Assembly (NCBI GenBank): GCA_032464575.1
Contig: JAWDKM010000001.1
Location: 124,001-188,000 of the forward strand
Length of the DNA stretch: 64,000 bases
Source: Pontivivens sp032464575
GTDB taxonomy: Bacteria > Pseudomonadota > Alphaproteobacteria > Rhodobacterales > Rhodobacteraceae
Direction of reading: 5' to 3'
Below the pieces are notes generated by a model, which saw nothing but the letters and a program-made list of their open reading frames with translations, was not told the DNA's origin and made no database searches. Position numbers and translations under genes: made by a program. Below are positions 44,851 to 53,816 of this stretch, piece by piece. Each line of letters starts with the position of its first letter. Within the stretch, counting starts at the first letter, position 1.

Positions 44851-47205
44851 ATGCTTTTCGGTCTGGACGGGGTCGAGGTCGGCCTGATCATCACCTTCGC
44901 CTGCCTGTTCACGGCGATCATGTCGGGCTACCCGGTGGCGTTTGCCATCGGCGGGGCAGGCGTGATCGCCTTCGGGATCCTCGCCGCCTTGTCGGAGGCG
45001 GGCGTACTGATCCACGAGGCGGTGGACGACCGCTCGGCGGAATACGCCGCCCTGCTGGCCGAGGGGGTGGCGCGCGAAGCCATATCGCTCTTCCGGTACC
45101 CGGACCTGCCGACATACGAACAGCCTCTCTTCCCGCAGGGATGGGAGCGGGCCTTCGACCGGACGATCTCCAATGTCACCAACCGGATGAACGAGCGGGT
45201 CTTTGCCGGCCCGTCGATCGAGACGCTGCTGGCCGTTGCCATGTTCGTCCTGATGGGCATCACGCTGGAGCGCTCGCGCATCGCCAACGACCTGCTCACG
45301 ACGATGGCGCGGGTCTTCGGCCCGCTGCCGGGCGGCCTTGCCGTGTCCATCGTGGTGGTGGGCGCGTTCCTCGCCGCCTCCACCGGGATCGTCGGTGCGA
45401 CCGTGGTGACGATGGGCCTTCTGGCGCTGCCGACGATGCTGAGGAACGGCTACTCGCCGGAGCTGTCCACAGGTGTGATCGCGGCCTCCGGCACGCTGGG
45501 GCAGATCATTCCGCCCTCCATCGTGATCGTCCTCCTCGGCACGCTGGCGGGCGATCTCTATTCCACCGCGCAGGAGACGCGGGCGCAGAGCTTCGGCTGC
45601 TCGGACGCGCTCACCTATCTGGGCGAGCCCGCAGTCCTGTCGGTCGGCACGCTCTTCCAGGCGGCGATCCTGCCGGGCGTGTTCCTCGCCTTCCTCTACG
45701 GCGCCTACGCCTTCGGCTTCGCGCTCTTCCGCCCCGAAAAGGCGCCGCCGGTGCAGAGCGAGCGGCGGGACGTCGAGATGGTGGGTCCCTATCACAACCT
45801 CACCTGGTTCCTCGCCGTGCCGGTCGCCGTCATCCTGTTCGCCATCGGCCTCGGCCAGGTCGGGCTCGCGGGTGGGCAGGGGATCAACCTCGCGGGTGCC
45901 GCGCAGCAGACCCAGCAGGCGGACCTGCGCACCAACGTGTCGGAGACGTGTCAGGAGGCGATGATCTTCCGCCACGGGCAGGAGGCGTGGGACGCCGCCG
46001 TCGCCCAGCAGGCGGAGATCGACGCGGCAGGCGGCGGACAGGCCGATCAGGTGCCGCTGACCGCCGAGGAGCTCGCGGCCGCACGCACGGACGCGATCGC
46101 CAATGCGGCACCGCTCTCCTCCTCGCTGATGGTGGTGTGGGTGCTCGCCGGCCTCGTCTTCGCCCTCGCCGCCGGGGTGGCACCGCGGGCAGCCGCGTGG
46201 CCGCTCTACGTTGGTGTGGCAGGCATCGGGCTGGGGATGTTGCTCGATGCGCTCTTCATCTCGCCGGTGGCGAGCCCCGGGGACACGTTCCTCATCCTCG
46301 CCGCGCCCTACGCGATGCTGCTGTGGTCGGGCCGCATCGCGGCACAGCGGCTGGGGCAGAACGAGCTGTTGCGCGTCGTCTTCCCGCCGCTGGTGCTGAT
46401 CGTGGCCGTCCTCGGCTCGATCCTCGGGGGCATCACCAACCCGACGCCCGCCGCGGCGCTCGGGGCGGCCGGCGCGCTGCTCCTCGCGGCCTTCCGCAAG
46501 CTGGAGGACCAGGGGCGGTCCACGACGCCGATCCTCGTGACGGCGCTCGCCATCGCGCTGATGCTGATCCTCGGCACCAACTTCGATCTGCGCATGAACC
46601 TGGTGATCGTGGATCTGGAGGACCGGATCGCGTTCCTCGTGGCGATCGCGTGCTACTTCACCGCGATCCTCGGCCTGCTCTATGCCTGCTGGGTCCTGTT
46701 CACGGGCAACGTGCTCACCCCGGTGGTGCGGGAGACGGCGAAGGTCACGGCGATGGTCTTCGCCATCCTGATCGGCAGCCAGATCCTTAATCTGGTGCTG
46801 ATCTCCTTCGGCGGGGAGGAGTACATCCAGGATTTCCTGCGCTCGATCGACAACGAGCAGAAGGTCTTCCTGATCGTGATGCTCGTGCTCTTCATCCTGG
46901 GCTTCGTGCTGGATTTCCTGGAGATCATCTACATCGTCATCCCGATCGTGGGCCCCGTGATCTACGGGGGCACCCTCGATCCGAAATGGGTGACGATCAT
47001 GATCGCGGTGAACCTGCAGACGAGCTTCCTGACGCCGCCCTTCGGCTTCGCGCTCTTCTACCTGCGCGGGGTGGCGCCGAAGAGTGTCACGACGGGGCAC
47101 ATCTACCGCGGCGTGGTGCCCTTCGTGGGGATCCAGGTGCTGGGCCTGGCGCTGCTCTGGGCCATGCCGTGGATCGTAACCATCGTCCCCGACTGGCTGA
47201 ACTGA
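44851..47205 (+). CDS. TRAP transporter large permease (DctM), extended form
   Basis: 784 residues, much longer than the usual DctM of about 430. Core segments: LIITFACLFTAIMSGYPVAF at the start, GAFLAASTGIVGATVVTMGL, GTLGQIIPPSIVIVLLGTLA (the DctM signature) and, near the end, MIAVNLQTSFLTPPFGFALF. Soluble insertions lie at about residues 50-110 and about 350-425 (QEAWDAAVAQQAEIDAAGGG). Probable sodium-driven uptake of 2-oxoacids or related organic acids. Starts 30 bp after dctQ. Confidence 0.92.
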   Translation: MLFGLDGVEVGLIITFACLFTAIMSGYPVAFAIGGAGVIAFGILAALSEAGVLIHEAVDDRSAEYAALLAEGVAREAISLFRYPDLPTYEQPLFPQGWERAFDRTISNVTNRMNERVFAGPSIETLLAVAMFVLMGITLERSRIANDLLTTMARVFGPLPGGLAVSIVVVGAFLAASTGIVGATVVTMGLLALPTMLRNGYSPELSTGVIAASGTLGQIIPPSIVIVLLGTLAGDLYSTAQETRAQSFGCSDALTYLGEPAVLSVGTLFQAAILPGVFLAFLYGAYAFGFALFRPEKAPPVQSERRDVEMVGPYHNLTWFLAVPVAVILFAIGLGQVGLAGGQGINLAGAAQQTQQADLRTNVSETCQEAMIFRHGQEAWDAAVAQQAEIDAAGGGQADQVPLTAEELAAARTDAIANAAPLSSSLMVVWVLAGLVFALAAGVAPRAAAWPLYVGVAGIGLGMLLDALFISPVASPGDTFLILAAPYAMLLWSGRIAAQRLGQNELLRVVFPPLVLIVAVLGSILGGITNPTPAAALGAAGALLLAAFRKLEDQGRSTTPILVTALAIALMLILGTNFDLRMNLVIVDLEDRIAFLVAIACYFTAILGLLYACWVLFTGNVLTPVVRETAKVTAMVFAILIGSQILNLVLISFGGEEYIQDFLRSIDNEQKVFLIVMLVLFILGFVLDFLEIIYIVIPIVGPVIYGGTLDPKWVTIMIAVNLQTSFLTPPFGFALFYLRGVAPKSVTTGHIYRGVVPFVGIQVLGLALLWAMPWIVTIVPDWLN

Positions 47206-47238
47206 TGCCCGGCGCGCCGCGCGCGCCGCAGTAGACAC

Positions 47239-47271
47239 AAAAAGGCCGCCCGGAACGATGTCCGGGCGGCC
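47239..47271 (-). terminator. Rho-independent terminator (minus strand)
   Basis: GGCCGCCCGGA-ACGATG-TCCGGGCGGCC is a perfect 11-bp stem with a 6-base loop (47244-47271), followed on the minus strand by five T. It lies 23 bp past the stop of the PRC-barrel-like gene and 34 bp past the dctM stop; it may also stop dctM transcripts. Confidence 0.8.
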
Positions 47272-47293
47272 GATCCGTGGACGTCCGGGCCGA

Positions 47294-47788
47294 TTACTCG
47301 GCCGCTTCGTTGATCGTCATGATCTGCTGGAACTCGGTGTCGGTCATCGCGAGGACGATGCCGTCATCGGTCTTGATCATGGTGTCGGTCATGAACTGGA
47401 TCGGGTGGTCCTGGGTCTCGACCCCCAGCTCGACGAGGCCGACTTCGCCCTCGCTGTCGCGCTGAAGGGACTCGATGCGGCCGACTAGCGTGCCGTCCAT
47501 GGTGTAGACGAACTCGTTGACAATCTCGAGGTTCTCGAGGCTCTCGATGTCGCTGCCCTGGGCCAGGCGCTCCTCGAACTCGGTCTGCGTCACGACGGCC
47601 AGGATGTCGGCCTGCGTGGTAAGACGCTCATCCGCGCCGTCGAGCGTGTCGTTGATGGCTTCCGCGGGCGTGTCCACCACGCTGACGCCGGCCGGGACGT
47701 TGCCCTCGACCGTGGTGGCGGTGGTGTCGGCATGTGCGGCACCCATCAGGGCGGCGAGGCTCACGGCCGTTGCAAAGATCTTCATCAT
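47294..47788 (-). CDS. Exported PRC-barrel-like protein (copy 1)
   Basis: 164 residues: signal peptide (MMKIFATAVSLAALMGAAHA), an acidic linker, then a PRC-barrel-like domain with FVYTMDGTLVGRIESLQRDS and GIVLAMTDTEFQQIMTINE. Clearly paralogous to the next gene upstream. Either of two adjacent ATGs (47788, 47785) can serve. The product should be periplasmic or surface-bound. Function unknown. Followed by a strong terminator. Confidence 0.82.
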   Translation of the reverse strand: MMKIFATAVSLAALMGAAHADTTATTVEGNVPAGVSVVDTPAEAINDTLDGADERLTTQADILAVVTQTEFEERLAQGSDIESLENLEIVNEFVYTMDGTLVGRIESLQRDSEGEVGLVELGVETQDHPIQFMTDTMIKTDDGIVLAMTDTEFQQIMTINEAAE

Positions 47789-47970
47789 GATAATGTTTCC
47801 CGTCTAGTATGAGTGGAGCATCCGCTCCATCGAATGATCAACGATCCACGGTCCAAATCGTTGCGTATTAACGAAAAGGCAGGGTTGGATCGTCGAGTGG
47901 CTGACGTCTCGCGTCGGCAGGTGCGGCCCGCGCCGGATGCGGGCCGCCATGCCTTCGGAACGACGTGGTG

Positions 47971-48624
47971 TCAGAGGGCGCCGCCGGCTTCCAGCGTCGC
48001 GACGAACTCGTCGTCGGTCAGCGCGAGGGTGACGTTCTCCTCGGTCTTGAAGGCCGCGTCGGGCACCATCTGGAGGATGGTGTCGGTGTCGGCCACCGTC
48101 TCGACCCGCATGGTGCGGATGTCGCCGTCCGACGTGCGGTCGATCCGCTCGATCCGGCCGATCGTCGTGCCGTCCAGCGTCACGACCGACTGGCCGATAA
48201 GATCGATGTTCGGCAGGTCGTGCACCGCGGTGCCGTCGGCCATCCGGCTCTCCAGCTCGCCTTCGGGCACGACGGAGGTCACCTGCGCACGGGTCGTGAT
48301 CGTGTCGCGGTTGCTCGTCAGCAGGTTGCTGATGCGCTCGCCGCCGCCCTGGATGGCGTCGCCCGTCACGGTCGCCGGCTTCCCGAGGACCGGATCGGTC
48401 GCCTCGATCCCGTCGCCGACCAGTTCCACGGCGCCGCCGACGCCGTCGGTCACGATGTCGCCGGTCTTGGCGGCAGCGTCACCGATCGCGTCGAGCGCGC
48501 CGGTCGTGTTCTCTTCGATGGTCGTCGTCGTCTGCACCTGCGTTCCGGCGCTCTGCGCGAAGGCGGCGCCGGCGCCAAGGCCCAGAATGGTCGTGGCGGT
48601 CAGAATGGTCTTTACGATGGTCAT
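47971..48624 (-). CDS. Exported PRC-barrel-like protein (copy 2)
   Basis: 217 residues: signal peptide (MTIVKTILTATTILGLGAGA then AFA), a long alpha-helical or disordered segment (DAIGDAAAKTGDIVTDGVGG), and a PRC-barrel-like domain with SVVTLDGTTIGRIERIDRTS and VTLALTDDEFVATLEAGG. It shares LDGT-x-IGRIE and LALTDDEF-like motifs with copy 1. GGGGAG lies 9 bases before the ATG. Copy 2 is longer by an inserted linker. Function unknown. Confidence 0.83.
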   Translation of the reverse strand: MTIVKTILTATTILGLGAGAAFAQSAGTQVQTTTTIEENTTGALDAIGDAAAKTGDIVTDGVGGAVELVGDGIEATDPVLGKPATVTGDAIQGGGERISNLLTSNRDTITTRAQVTSVVPEGELESRMADGTAVHDLPNIDLIGQSVVTLDGTTIGRIERIDRTSDGDIRTMRVETVADTDTILQMVPDAAFKTEENVTLALTDDEFVATLEAGGAL

Positions 48625-48753
48625 GGGAAATACTCCCCTTGTTACTTCTCGCCCCGGCCGATCAGCCGGATGCAGGAGGTAAACGAGGCGCTGCGACAGA
48701 AGTTCACAGAATTAATTTTTCTTGAGAACGGAACTTTTCCGCGTGCGGTCCGA

Positions 48754-49563
48754 TCAGACCTTGCCGTCGGGAAGCTGGATCGCCGCGACCTGGTCCTGGA
48801 TCGGGTCGAGCGACAGGGGATGGGCTCCGATGTCGAGCGCCTCGGGATCCTCCAGCTCGCGCCACTGGCCGCCGAAATAGATCTCCAGCGGGCGGAACCG
48901 CGCCTTGTAGGCCATCTTGTCGGAGCCCGGCACCCAGTAGCCGAGATAGACGTAAGGCAGCCCCGCCTCCCTTGCGATGCGCACGTGATCGAGGATCAGG
49001 TAGGTGCCGAGCGACCGCCCCGGCAGGTCCGGCTCGAAGAAGGAGTAGACCATCGACACCCCGTCCTCCAGCACGTCGGTGAGCGCGGTGGCAAGCAGGT
49101 TGCCGCGGTCGTCGGAATACTCGATGACCCGGCTCTTGACCGGCGTCTCCTCGATCATCGCGGCGAACTCGAACATGTCCATGTCGGCCATGCCCCCATC
49201 CGCGTGCCGGTGGTCGAGGTAGCGGCGGAAGAGCGCGTACTGCTCCTCCGTCGCCCAGGGGGAGGTGCCGTTGCGCGTCAGGTCCTCGTTGCGCCTCATC
49301 ACCCGCCGCTGGTTGCGCGAGAAGCGGAAGTCGCTGACCCGCAGCCGGGCCGAGAGGCAGGAGGAGCAGTCCGCGCAGGACGGGCGGTAGAGTACGTTCT
49401 GCGACCGGCGAAATCCCTGCCGCGACAACGCGTCATTGAGCCGCTGGCTGTCCGCGCCCTGCAATGCCGTGAACAACTTCCGCTCGACCCGACCCGCGAG
49501 GTAGGGGCAGGGCTGCGGCGCCGTTACGTAGAACTGCGGAACGTTGGGAGGCAGATGACGCAT
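48754..49563 (-). CDS. bpt: Aspartate/glutamate leucyltransferase (Bpt), arginyltransferase-like
   Basis: Transfers leucine from Leu-tRNA to N-terminal Asp or Glu, marking proteins for ClpS-ClpAP (N-degron pathway). 269 residues: N-terminal domain with CPYLAGRVERKLFTAL and the Cys group in CADCSSCLSARLRVSDF, and C-terminal domain with MVYSFFEPDLPGRSLGTYLI and YVYLGYWVPGSDKMAYKARF. Assigned to Bpt because alphaproteobacterial ATE homologues belong to that group. A strong hairpin lies between the upstream RDD gene and its start. Confidence 0.92.
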   Translation of the reverse strand: MRHLPPNVPQFYVTAPQPCPYLAGRVERKLFTALQGADSQRLNDALSRQGFRRSQNVLYRPSCADCSSCLSARLRVSDFRFSRNQRRVMRRNEDLTRNGTSPWATEEQYALFRRYLDHRHADGGMADMDMFEFAAMIEETPVKSRVIEYSDDRGNLLATALTDVLEDGVSMVYSFFEPDLPGRSLGTYLILDHVRIAREAGLPYVYLGYWVPGSDKMAYKARFRPLEIYFGGQWRELEDPEALDIGAHPLSLDPIQDQVAAIQLPDGKV

Positions 49564-49596
49564 GAAAACCCGATGACAGCCGGGACGCGCTGCAGT

Positions 49597-49623
49597 CCCT
49601 GACCCACGTAGAGTGGGTCAGGG
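49597..49623 (-). promoter_or_regulatory. Strong hairpin between the RDD gene and bpt
   Basis: CCCTGACCCAC-GTAGA-GTGGGTCAGGG, a perfect 11-bp stem with a 5-base loop, lies between the RDD stop (49635) and the bpt ATG (49563) on their common strand. No T run follows. A terminator acting without T, an mRNA stabiliser or an attenuator. Confidence 0.5.
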
Positions 49624-49634
49624 TCCATCGCCTG

Positions 49635-50105
49635 TCAATCGACAGGTGTGTTGATTGCCGTCGATCCCAGCGGGATGTCGTGCAGCGCCTGTCCGCGCGC
49701 GGTCACCATCATCAGCAGGATCGAGACGACATGGCTTACCATGAACATCAGCGACACGGTGTAGAGCCCGGTATGCACCAGCGCCTGGCCCAGGCCGAAC
49801 CGCTGGCCGAAGCCGTCGCGCAGCTCGATGCCCATCATCCGCATGCCCCAGGTGGCCGAGCGGCCCGACAGGCTGAACGTGCGGTAGGCGAAGTCGACGA
49901 CGGCGAAGAACGGGAGCAGCAGCCAGCCGAGGCCGAAGGTCATCAGGCCCAGCACCAGCCACAGGCCCCAGACCACCACCACGTCGATGATCCAGGCCAC
50001 GAAGCGCCGCGCCGTCACACCGTCGTAGAACTGCGGATCGGTGTCCGGATCGGGCAGCCCGCCCACGGGGCGGTAGTTGGGATTGTAGGCGCGCGTCTGA
50101 CTCAT
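49635..50105 (-). CDS. RDD-family membrane protein
   Basis: 156 residues with the RDD signature ARRFVAWIIDVVVVWGLWL at about 32-50 and about three helices (LVLGLMTFGLGWLLLPFFAV, YTVSLMFMVSHVVSILLMMV). Members of this family transport ions in a few cases, but the role here is unknown. GAGAGGA precedes the ATG. The cytosolic Pro/Asp-rich N-terminus is normal. Confidence 0.88.
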   Translation of the reverse strand: MSQTRAYNPNYRPVGGLPDPDTDPQFYDGVTARRFVAWIIDVVVVWGLWLVLGLMTFGLGWLLLPFFAVVDFAYRTFSLSGRSATWGMRMMGIELRDGFGQRFGLGQALVHTGLYTVSLMFMVSHVVSILLMMVTARGQALHDIPLGSTAINTPVD

Positions 50106-50194
50106 GTGGTCCTCTCGTGCAGCGGCGATGTGGTGCTATAGGTCTTGATATAGGAGCGCGGCCCCAAGGGGGGAGAGGGGCCGCGCTGCGGTCG

Positions 50195-50623
50195 TCAGGC
50201 CGACTGTGGGGTTGCCGTCCCGGGACCGTTCTGGTCGCCGTTCGTATCGTCCTGGCGCGGGTTGTCGCGCCGCTCGTTCATGAACTGGTCAAATTCAGCC
50301 TTGTCGCGGGCGTTGCGCAGCCGCTCCATGAAGGCGTGGAAGGCGTCCTGCTCTTCCTCCAGCCGGCGGATCGTCTCGTCGCGATAGGCGTCGAAGGCCG
50401 AATTGCCGGACGAGCGCGAATAGGTGCGGCGGTACGATTTGCCCCAGCGGGAGCGGGTCTTGGAACAGGACATGCGGTTACTCCAGATCATGTAGAAGAG
50501 CAGGGCGAGGCCCAGGGGCCAGAAGACGATGAAGCCGAGCACCATGGCGGCGATCCAGGCGCCCTTGCCGCGCTGATCGAGCCAGCTTTCGGCGTTGTGG
50601 AGATAGGCGGTCGCGGTTGTCAT
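50195..50623 (-). CDS. DUF2852-family membrane-anchored protein
   Basis: 142 residues: one or two membrane helices (GAWIAAMVLGFIVFWPLGLA then LLFYMIWSN), then a soluble part with AFDAYRDETIRRLEEEQDAF and FMERLRNARDKAEFDQFMNE, the DUF2852 hallmark of Rhodobacterales/Rhizobiales. Function unknown. The ATG at 50623 has AGAGGAC upstream. A 19-bp palindrome lies just ahead of it at 50640-50658. Confidence 0.88.
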   Translation of the reverse strand: MTTATAYLHNAESWLDQRGKGAWIAAMVLGFIVFWPLGLALLFYMIWSNRMSCSKTRSRWGKSYRRTYSRSSGNSAFDAYRDETIRRLEEEQDAFHAFMERLRNARDKAEFDQFMNERRDNPRQDDTNGDQNGPGTATPQSA

Positions 50624-50639
50624 CAGTGTCCTCTTTGTG

Positions 50640-50658
50640 ATGTAAATGTTATTTACAT
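50640..50658. promoter_or_regulatory. 19-bp palindrome upstream of the DUF2852 gene
   Basis: ATGTAAAT-GTT-ATTTACAT, perfect 8-bp arms around a 3-base centre, 17 bp before the ATG. Its TGT-N11-ACA shape recalls PpsR/CrtJ-type sites (usually N12), but the spacing is off by one. It is an unusually AT-rich block in this GC-rich sequence. Confidence 0.55.
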
Positions 50659-50797
50659 TCACATAGGTGGGCGACCGATTGTCCCGGTTCAAGAGGCCGG
50701 CGCCGAAATATCGGCCCGCCGCGCCGTAAACGGCCCGCTAACGCTTTTGCGTCAAGGTCCACGGCGACCCGCATACAGCACGACAGGGGGCGACACC

Positions 50798-52573
50798 GTG
50801 CATTACGAGATGGACCCGGCCATGCTGGATGCCTTTGCCGAGGCGGTGGAGCTGTCGAACTCGCCGATCTTCGTCAAGACGCAGGACGAGGTCTATCTCT
50901 TCGCCAATCGCGCCTTTCGCGAATATGTGGGCGGCCACCCGTCCTGCGATCCGACCATCGGCCACACGGGGGAGCAGGTCTTCGACACCGCCCGTGCGCG
51001 CGCCTTCGCGGCGGAGGATGGCCGCTGCCTCGACGAGGGGCGTGTCGCCGGCTACCGGCAGGGCCGGGACGGCCGCCGCTGGGTGGTCGAGAAGGTCCGC
51101 GTCGACCTGCCCGACGGTACCCCCGGCATTGTCGGCTTCGTCTTCGAGATCACCAGCTACCATGACGAGCAGCAGAGCGCGCTCTCCGAACTGCGCCGGC
51201 TCAAGAGCGAGGCGGAGGCCAAGGCGCTCCTCCTCGAGGAGGCGAAGGAGCAGATCGAATATGTGAGCCTGCACGACGCCCATACCGGCCTCGCCAACCG
51301 CCGCTACCTCGACCGGCGATTGCGGGAGGCCGAGCACGAGGGCGAGCCCGTCGCGGTGCTCCACGTCGATCTCGACCGGTTCAAGCGGATCAACGACACC
51401 TACGGGCATTTCGCGGGCGATCACGTGCTGCGCCAGGTCGCCACCACGATGACCCAGGTCAGCCGGCTGGGCGACTTCGTCAGCCGCGTGGGCGGCGACG
51501 AGTTCACCATCGTCTGCCCGCATGCGGGCGACGACGCGCCGATCCTCGACCTGGCCGAACGGCTGGTCGAGCGGCTCTCCCGCCCGATCCGCTACAAGGG
51601 ACTGGAATGCCGCATCGGCGCCTCGGTCGGCGTCGCCATGCCCGGGGAGGAGGAGACGCCGAACCAGCTCCTCGTCAACGCCGACATGGCGCTCTACCGC
51701 GCGAAGACCGAGGGGCGCGGGCGGGTGGAGCTGTTTTCGGCCGGGATGAACGACGAGATGCGCGCGGATCTGCGCCTGGCCGAGGATCTGCACCGCGGGC
51801 TGGAGCGGGGCGAGTTCTGCCCGTTCTACGAACCGCAGATAGACGCCCGCACGCTGGAGCTTTGCGGGGTGGAGGCGCTGGCGCGCTGGCGCCATCCCCG
51901 GGATGGGCTGCTGTTGCCCGGCCGCTTCATCGCCGTGGCCGAGCGGCATGACCGGATCGCCGACATCGACGCCGTAATCCTGCAGCGCGCGGTGGAGGAG
52001 ATCCGCGACCTGCGTGCGGCGGGCCATGACATCCCGCATCTCTCCGTCAACGTCTCCGGCCCGCGGCTGGCGGACGGGCGGCTGCTCGACAGCCTGCGGC
52101 GGCTTAGGCTCGCGCCGGGCGAGCTCAGCTTCGAACTGGTCGAGACCATCCTCTTCGACGAGGTCGACGAGAACTGGAAGTGGCAGATCGACAGCATCCG
52201 CGAGATGGGCATCGGGATCGAGGTCGACGATTTCGGCACCGGCTACGCCTCGATCATAAGCCTGCTGCGCGTCTCGCCCGACCGGATGAAGATCGACCGC
52301 CAGTTCGTCAAGAACGTCGTGGAGTCCGAACATGCCCGCAAGGTCATCGGCGCGATCCTCGACATCGCCCGCTCGCTGGAGATCGCGGTGGTCGCCGAGG
52401 GGGTCGAGACGATGGAGCAGGTCGATATCCTGCGCGACATGGGCGTCGACGCGCTGCAGGGCTGGTTCTTCAGCAAGCCCATGGATCTCGAGGCACTGGC
52501 CGCCTATGCCCGGCGTCCCCCGGCCACCCGTCTGCCCACGGTCGCGCCGGACGCCGCCCGCCGGGCAGGCTGA
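50798..52573 (+). CDS. PAS-GGDEF-EAL cyclic-di-GMP protein
   Basis: 591 residues: PAS-like domain at about 10-125 (SNSPIFVKTQDEVYLFANRA), coiled linker (LRRLKSEAEAKALLLEEAKE), GGDEF domain with intact motif (VSRVGGDEFTIV, about 232-236) and EAL domain with intact catalytic motif (CGVEALARWRHP, about 360; VDDFGTGYASI; VAEGVETMEQV). Both synthesis and breakdown of cyclic di-GMP are possible. The GTG at 50798 with AGGGGG 8 bases upstream is chosen over an ATG at 50810. Cytosolic, no membrane helix. Confidence 0.93.
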   Translation: MHYEMDPAMLDAFAEAVELSNSPIFVKTQDEVYLFANRAFREYVGGHPSCDPTIGHTGEQVFDTARARAFAAEDGRCLDEGRVAGYRQGRDGRRWVVEKVRVDLPDGTPGIVGFVFEITSYHDEQQSALSELRRLKSEAEAKALLLEEAKEQIEYVSLHDAHTGLANRRYLDRRLREAEHEGEPVAVLHVDLDRFKRINDTYGHFAGDHVLRQVATTMTQVSRLGDFVSRVGGDEFTIVCPHAGDDAPILDLAERLVERLSRPIRYKGLECRIGASVGVAMPGEEETPNQLLVNADMALYRAKTEGRGRVELFSAGMNDEMRADLRLAEDLHRGLERGEFCPFYEPQIDARTLELCGVEALARWRHPRDGLLLPGRFIAVAERHDRIADIDAVILQRAVEEIRDLRAAGHDIPHLSVNVSGPRLADGRLLDSLRRLRLAPGELSFELVETILFDEVDENWKWQIDSIREMGIGIEVDDFGTGYASIISLLRVSPDRMKIDRQFVKNVVESEHARKVIGAILDIARSLEIAVVAEGVETMEQVDILRDMGVDALQGWFFSKPMDLEALAAYARRPPATRLPTVAPDAARRAG

Positions 52574-53816
52574 GCGCCCGCACCTGGGGGGGACTTTTCG
52601 GTATCTGGAAACACCTGCCTGCGGTCGGCTTCGGGTCACCTGCAAGAATTCAGCGAGCGGTCTCGACCTTCGCCGCGACCGCGGACGGCCCGGATCCGAC
52701 CGATCCTCAAGGCCCGGTTCAGTGCAGGGAAACGGGTCGGTTCGGACGGCATGCGGCAGCCTGCGGATCGAATACCGTCTGCTCCGGGCCAAAACGACAC
52801 CAGTCGAACCACCGGCATCGACCAGCTCTGGTCCATCCAGACGGCGCCATCCAGGGCCGACGACCCCTATCCGCGCCGAGGGCTGAACGCCGGTTGCCGC
52901 GAACAACCGATATCGGAGGGCCCGTCGATATCGACAGTCTGCCGTGACGCGGCCACCGCCTGCCACTCTGCACCGCGGACCCTGTTTGCTCTGCCCACGC
53001 GTCTCGACGTGGGGCGATGTGCGGGCATCGGTGCGCATGTTCGGCACATCGACCGGGCCATCGAGGACGAAAACGCATGTCGCCGCCTGGACCAAAAGCC
53101 ATCTCGACGCGCGGACGGTGCGGAGCCGGCGCCGAAACGACCCCCTCGGGTTCGAGCGACATCGGACGGTCCGCCGGCATTGGCGAGGCGGGCTCAGCTT
53201 CGACGCCGGCGATACCCACGCTTTGGATCCGTGTCCGCTCGCCTGATCGAATGGTATTTATCTACGCGGGCGTCAGCGGACGCACGACCGACACCGAGGG
53301 GCAGTCGAGCGACGGCAAGACTACTGACACCGGTCGTCCTCCGCGACACCGGTCGAGGACCGTCGGCTCACGCAGGATGACACCGTGCGCCGTGCCGTCC
53401 GCGACCTGCCCGTTCGGTGCAGGGTCCCGGCTATCCGGCACCGCAGAAGCGTCTGCGCCCCCGTCCCCGACCCGGCGCCGTTCGTCCTTACCAGATGGCG
53501 AGGGGTGGCCCGGCAACAGGCGGTGTGTCCGCTCGGTCCGTTAGCAGGAAGAGCCGGGGAGGGACCGCGACTGCGCCGCAGGGACGGTGACCTCGGTCGG
53601 GGTGTGGAAGCGAACCGGGCGGACCGGCGGGGCGCTCCGCCGGGCCCATCGACCTGTCGTGCCGAGGCGTCCGCTCCCCGGGACCTGCGGCGCCTTTCCG
53701 AAATCGTGCCGCGTCCCTGGCGTGCGCCAAGGATATGACGCCCACCGGCTGGTCGCGAAACCTCCGCGCGGACCTGTCGGCGTCGCCCCGGCCCGGTCCC
53801 GTCGACCCGCCGGTCG
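52574..53816. other. 1.24 kb without a convincing gene
   Basis: Between the cyclic-di-GMP gene and a TetR gene. All open frames are arginine- or proline-rich, overlap one another on both strands, and lack ribosome sites and recognisable domains. Short direct repeats occur (GACACCGGTCG at 53326 and 53345). It may be a decayed gene region or hold an untranslated RNA; I cannot tell. Confidence 0.6.

Noticed and set aside
44830..47238. Long antisense frame opposite dctM
   Set aside because: Arg/His/Asp-rich translation with no domain; a shadow of the TRAP permease gene.
50636..50663. CRP-like TGTGA...TCACA around the DUF2852 palindrome
   Set aside because: The two halves are out of register with the palindrome centre by one base and 18 bases apart, not the CRP spacing.
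50738..53095. Long minus-strand frame opposite the cyclic-di-GMP gene and into the gene-poor region
   Set aside because: Most of it mirrors the GGDEF-EAL gene, and the remaining part has no recognisable features.
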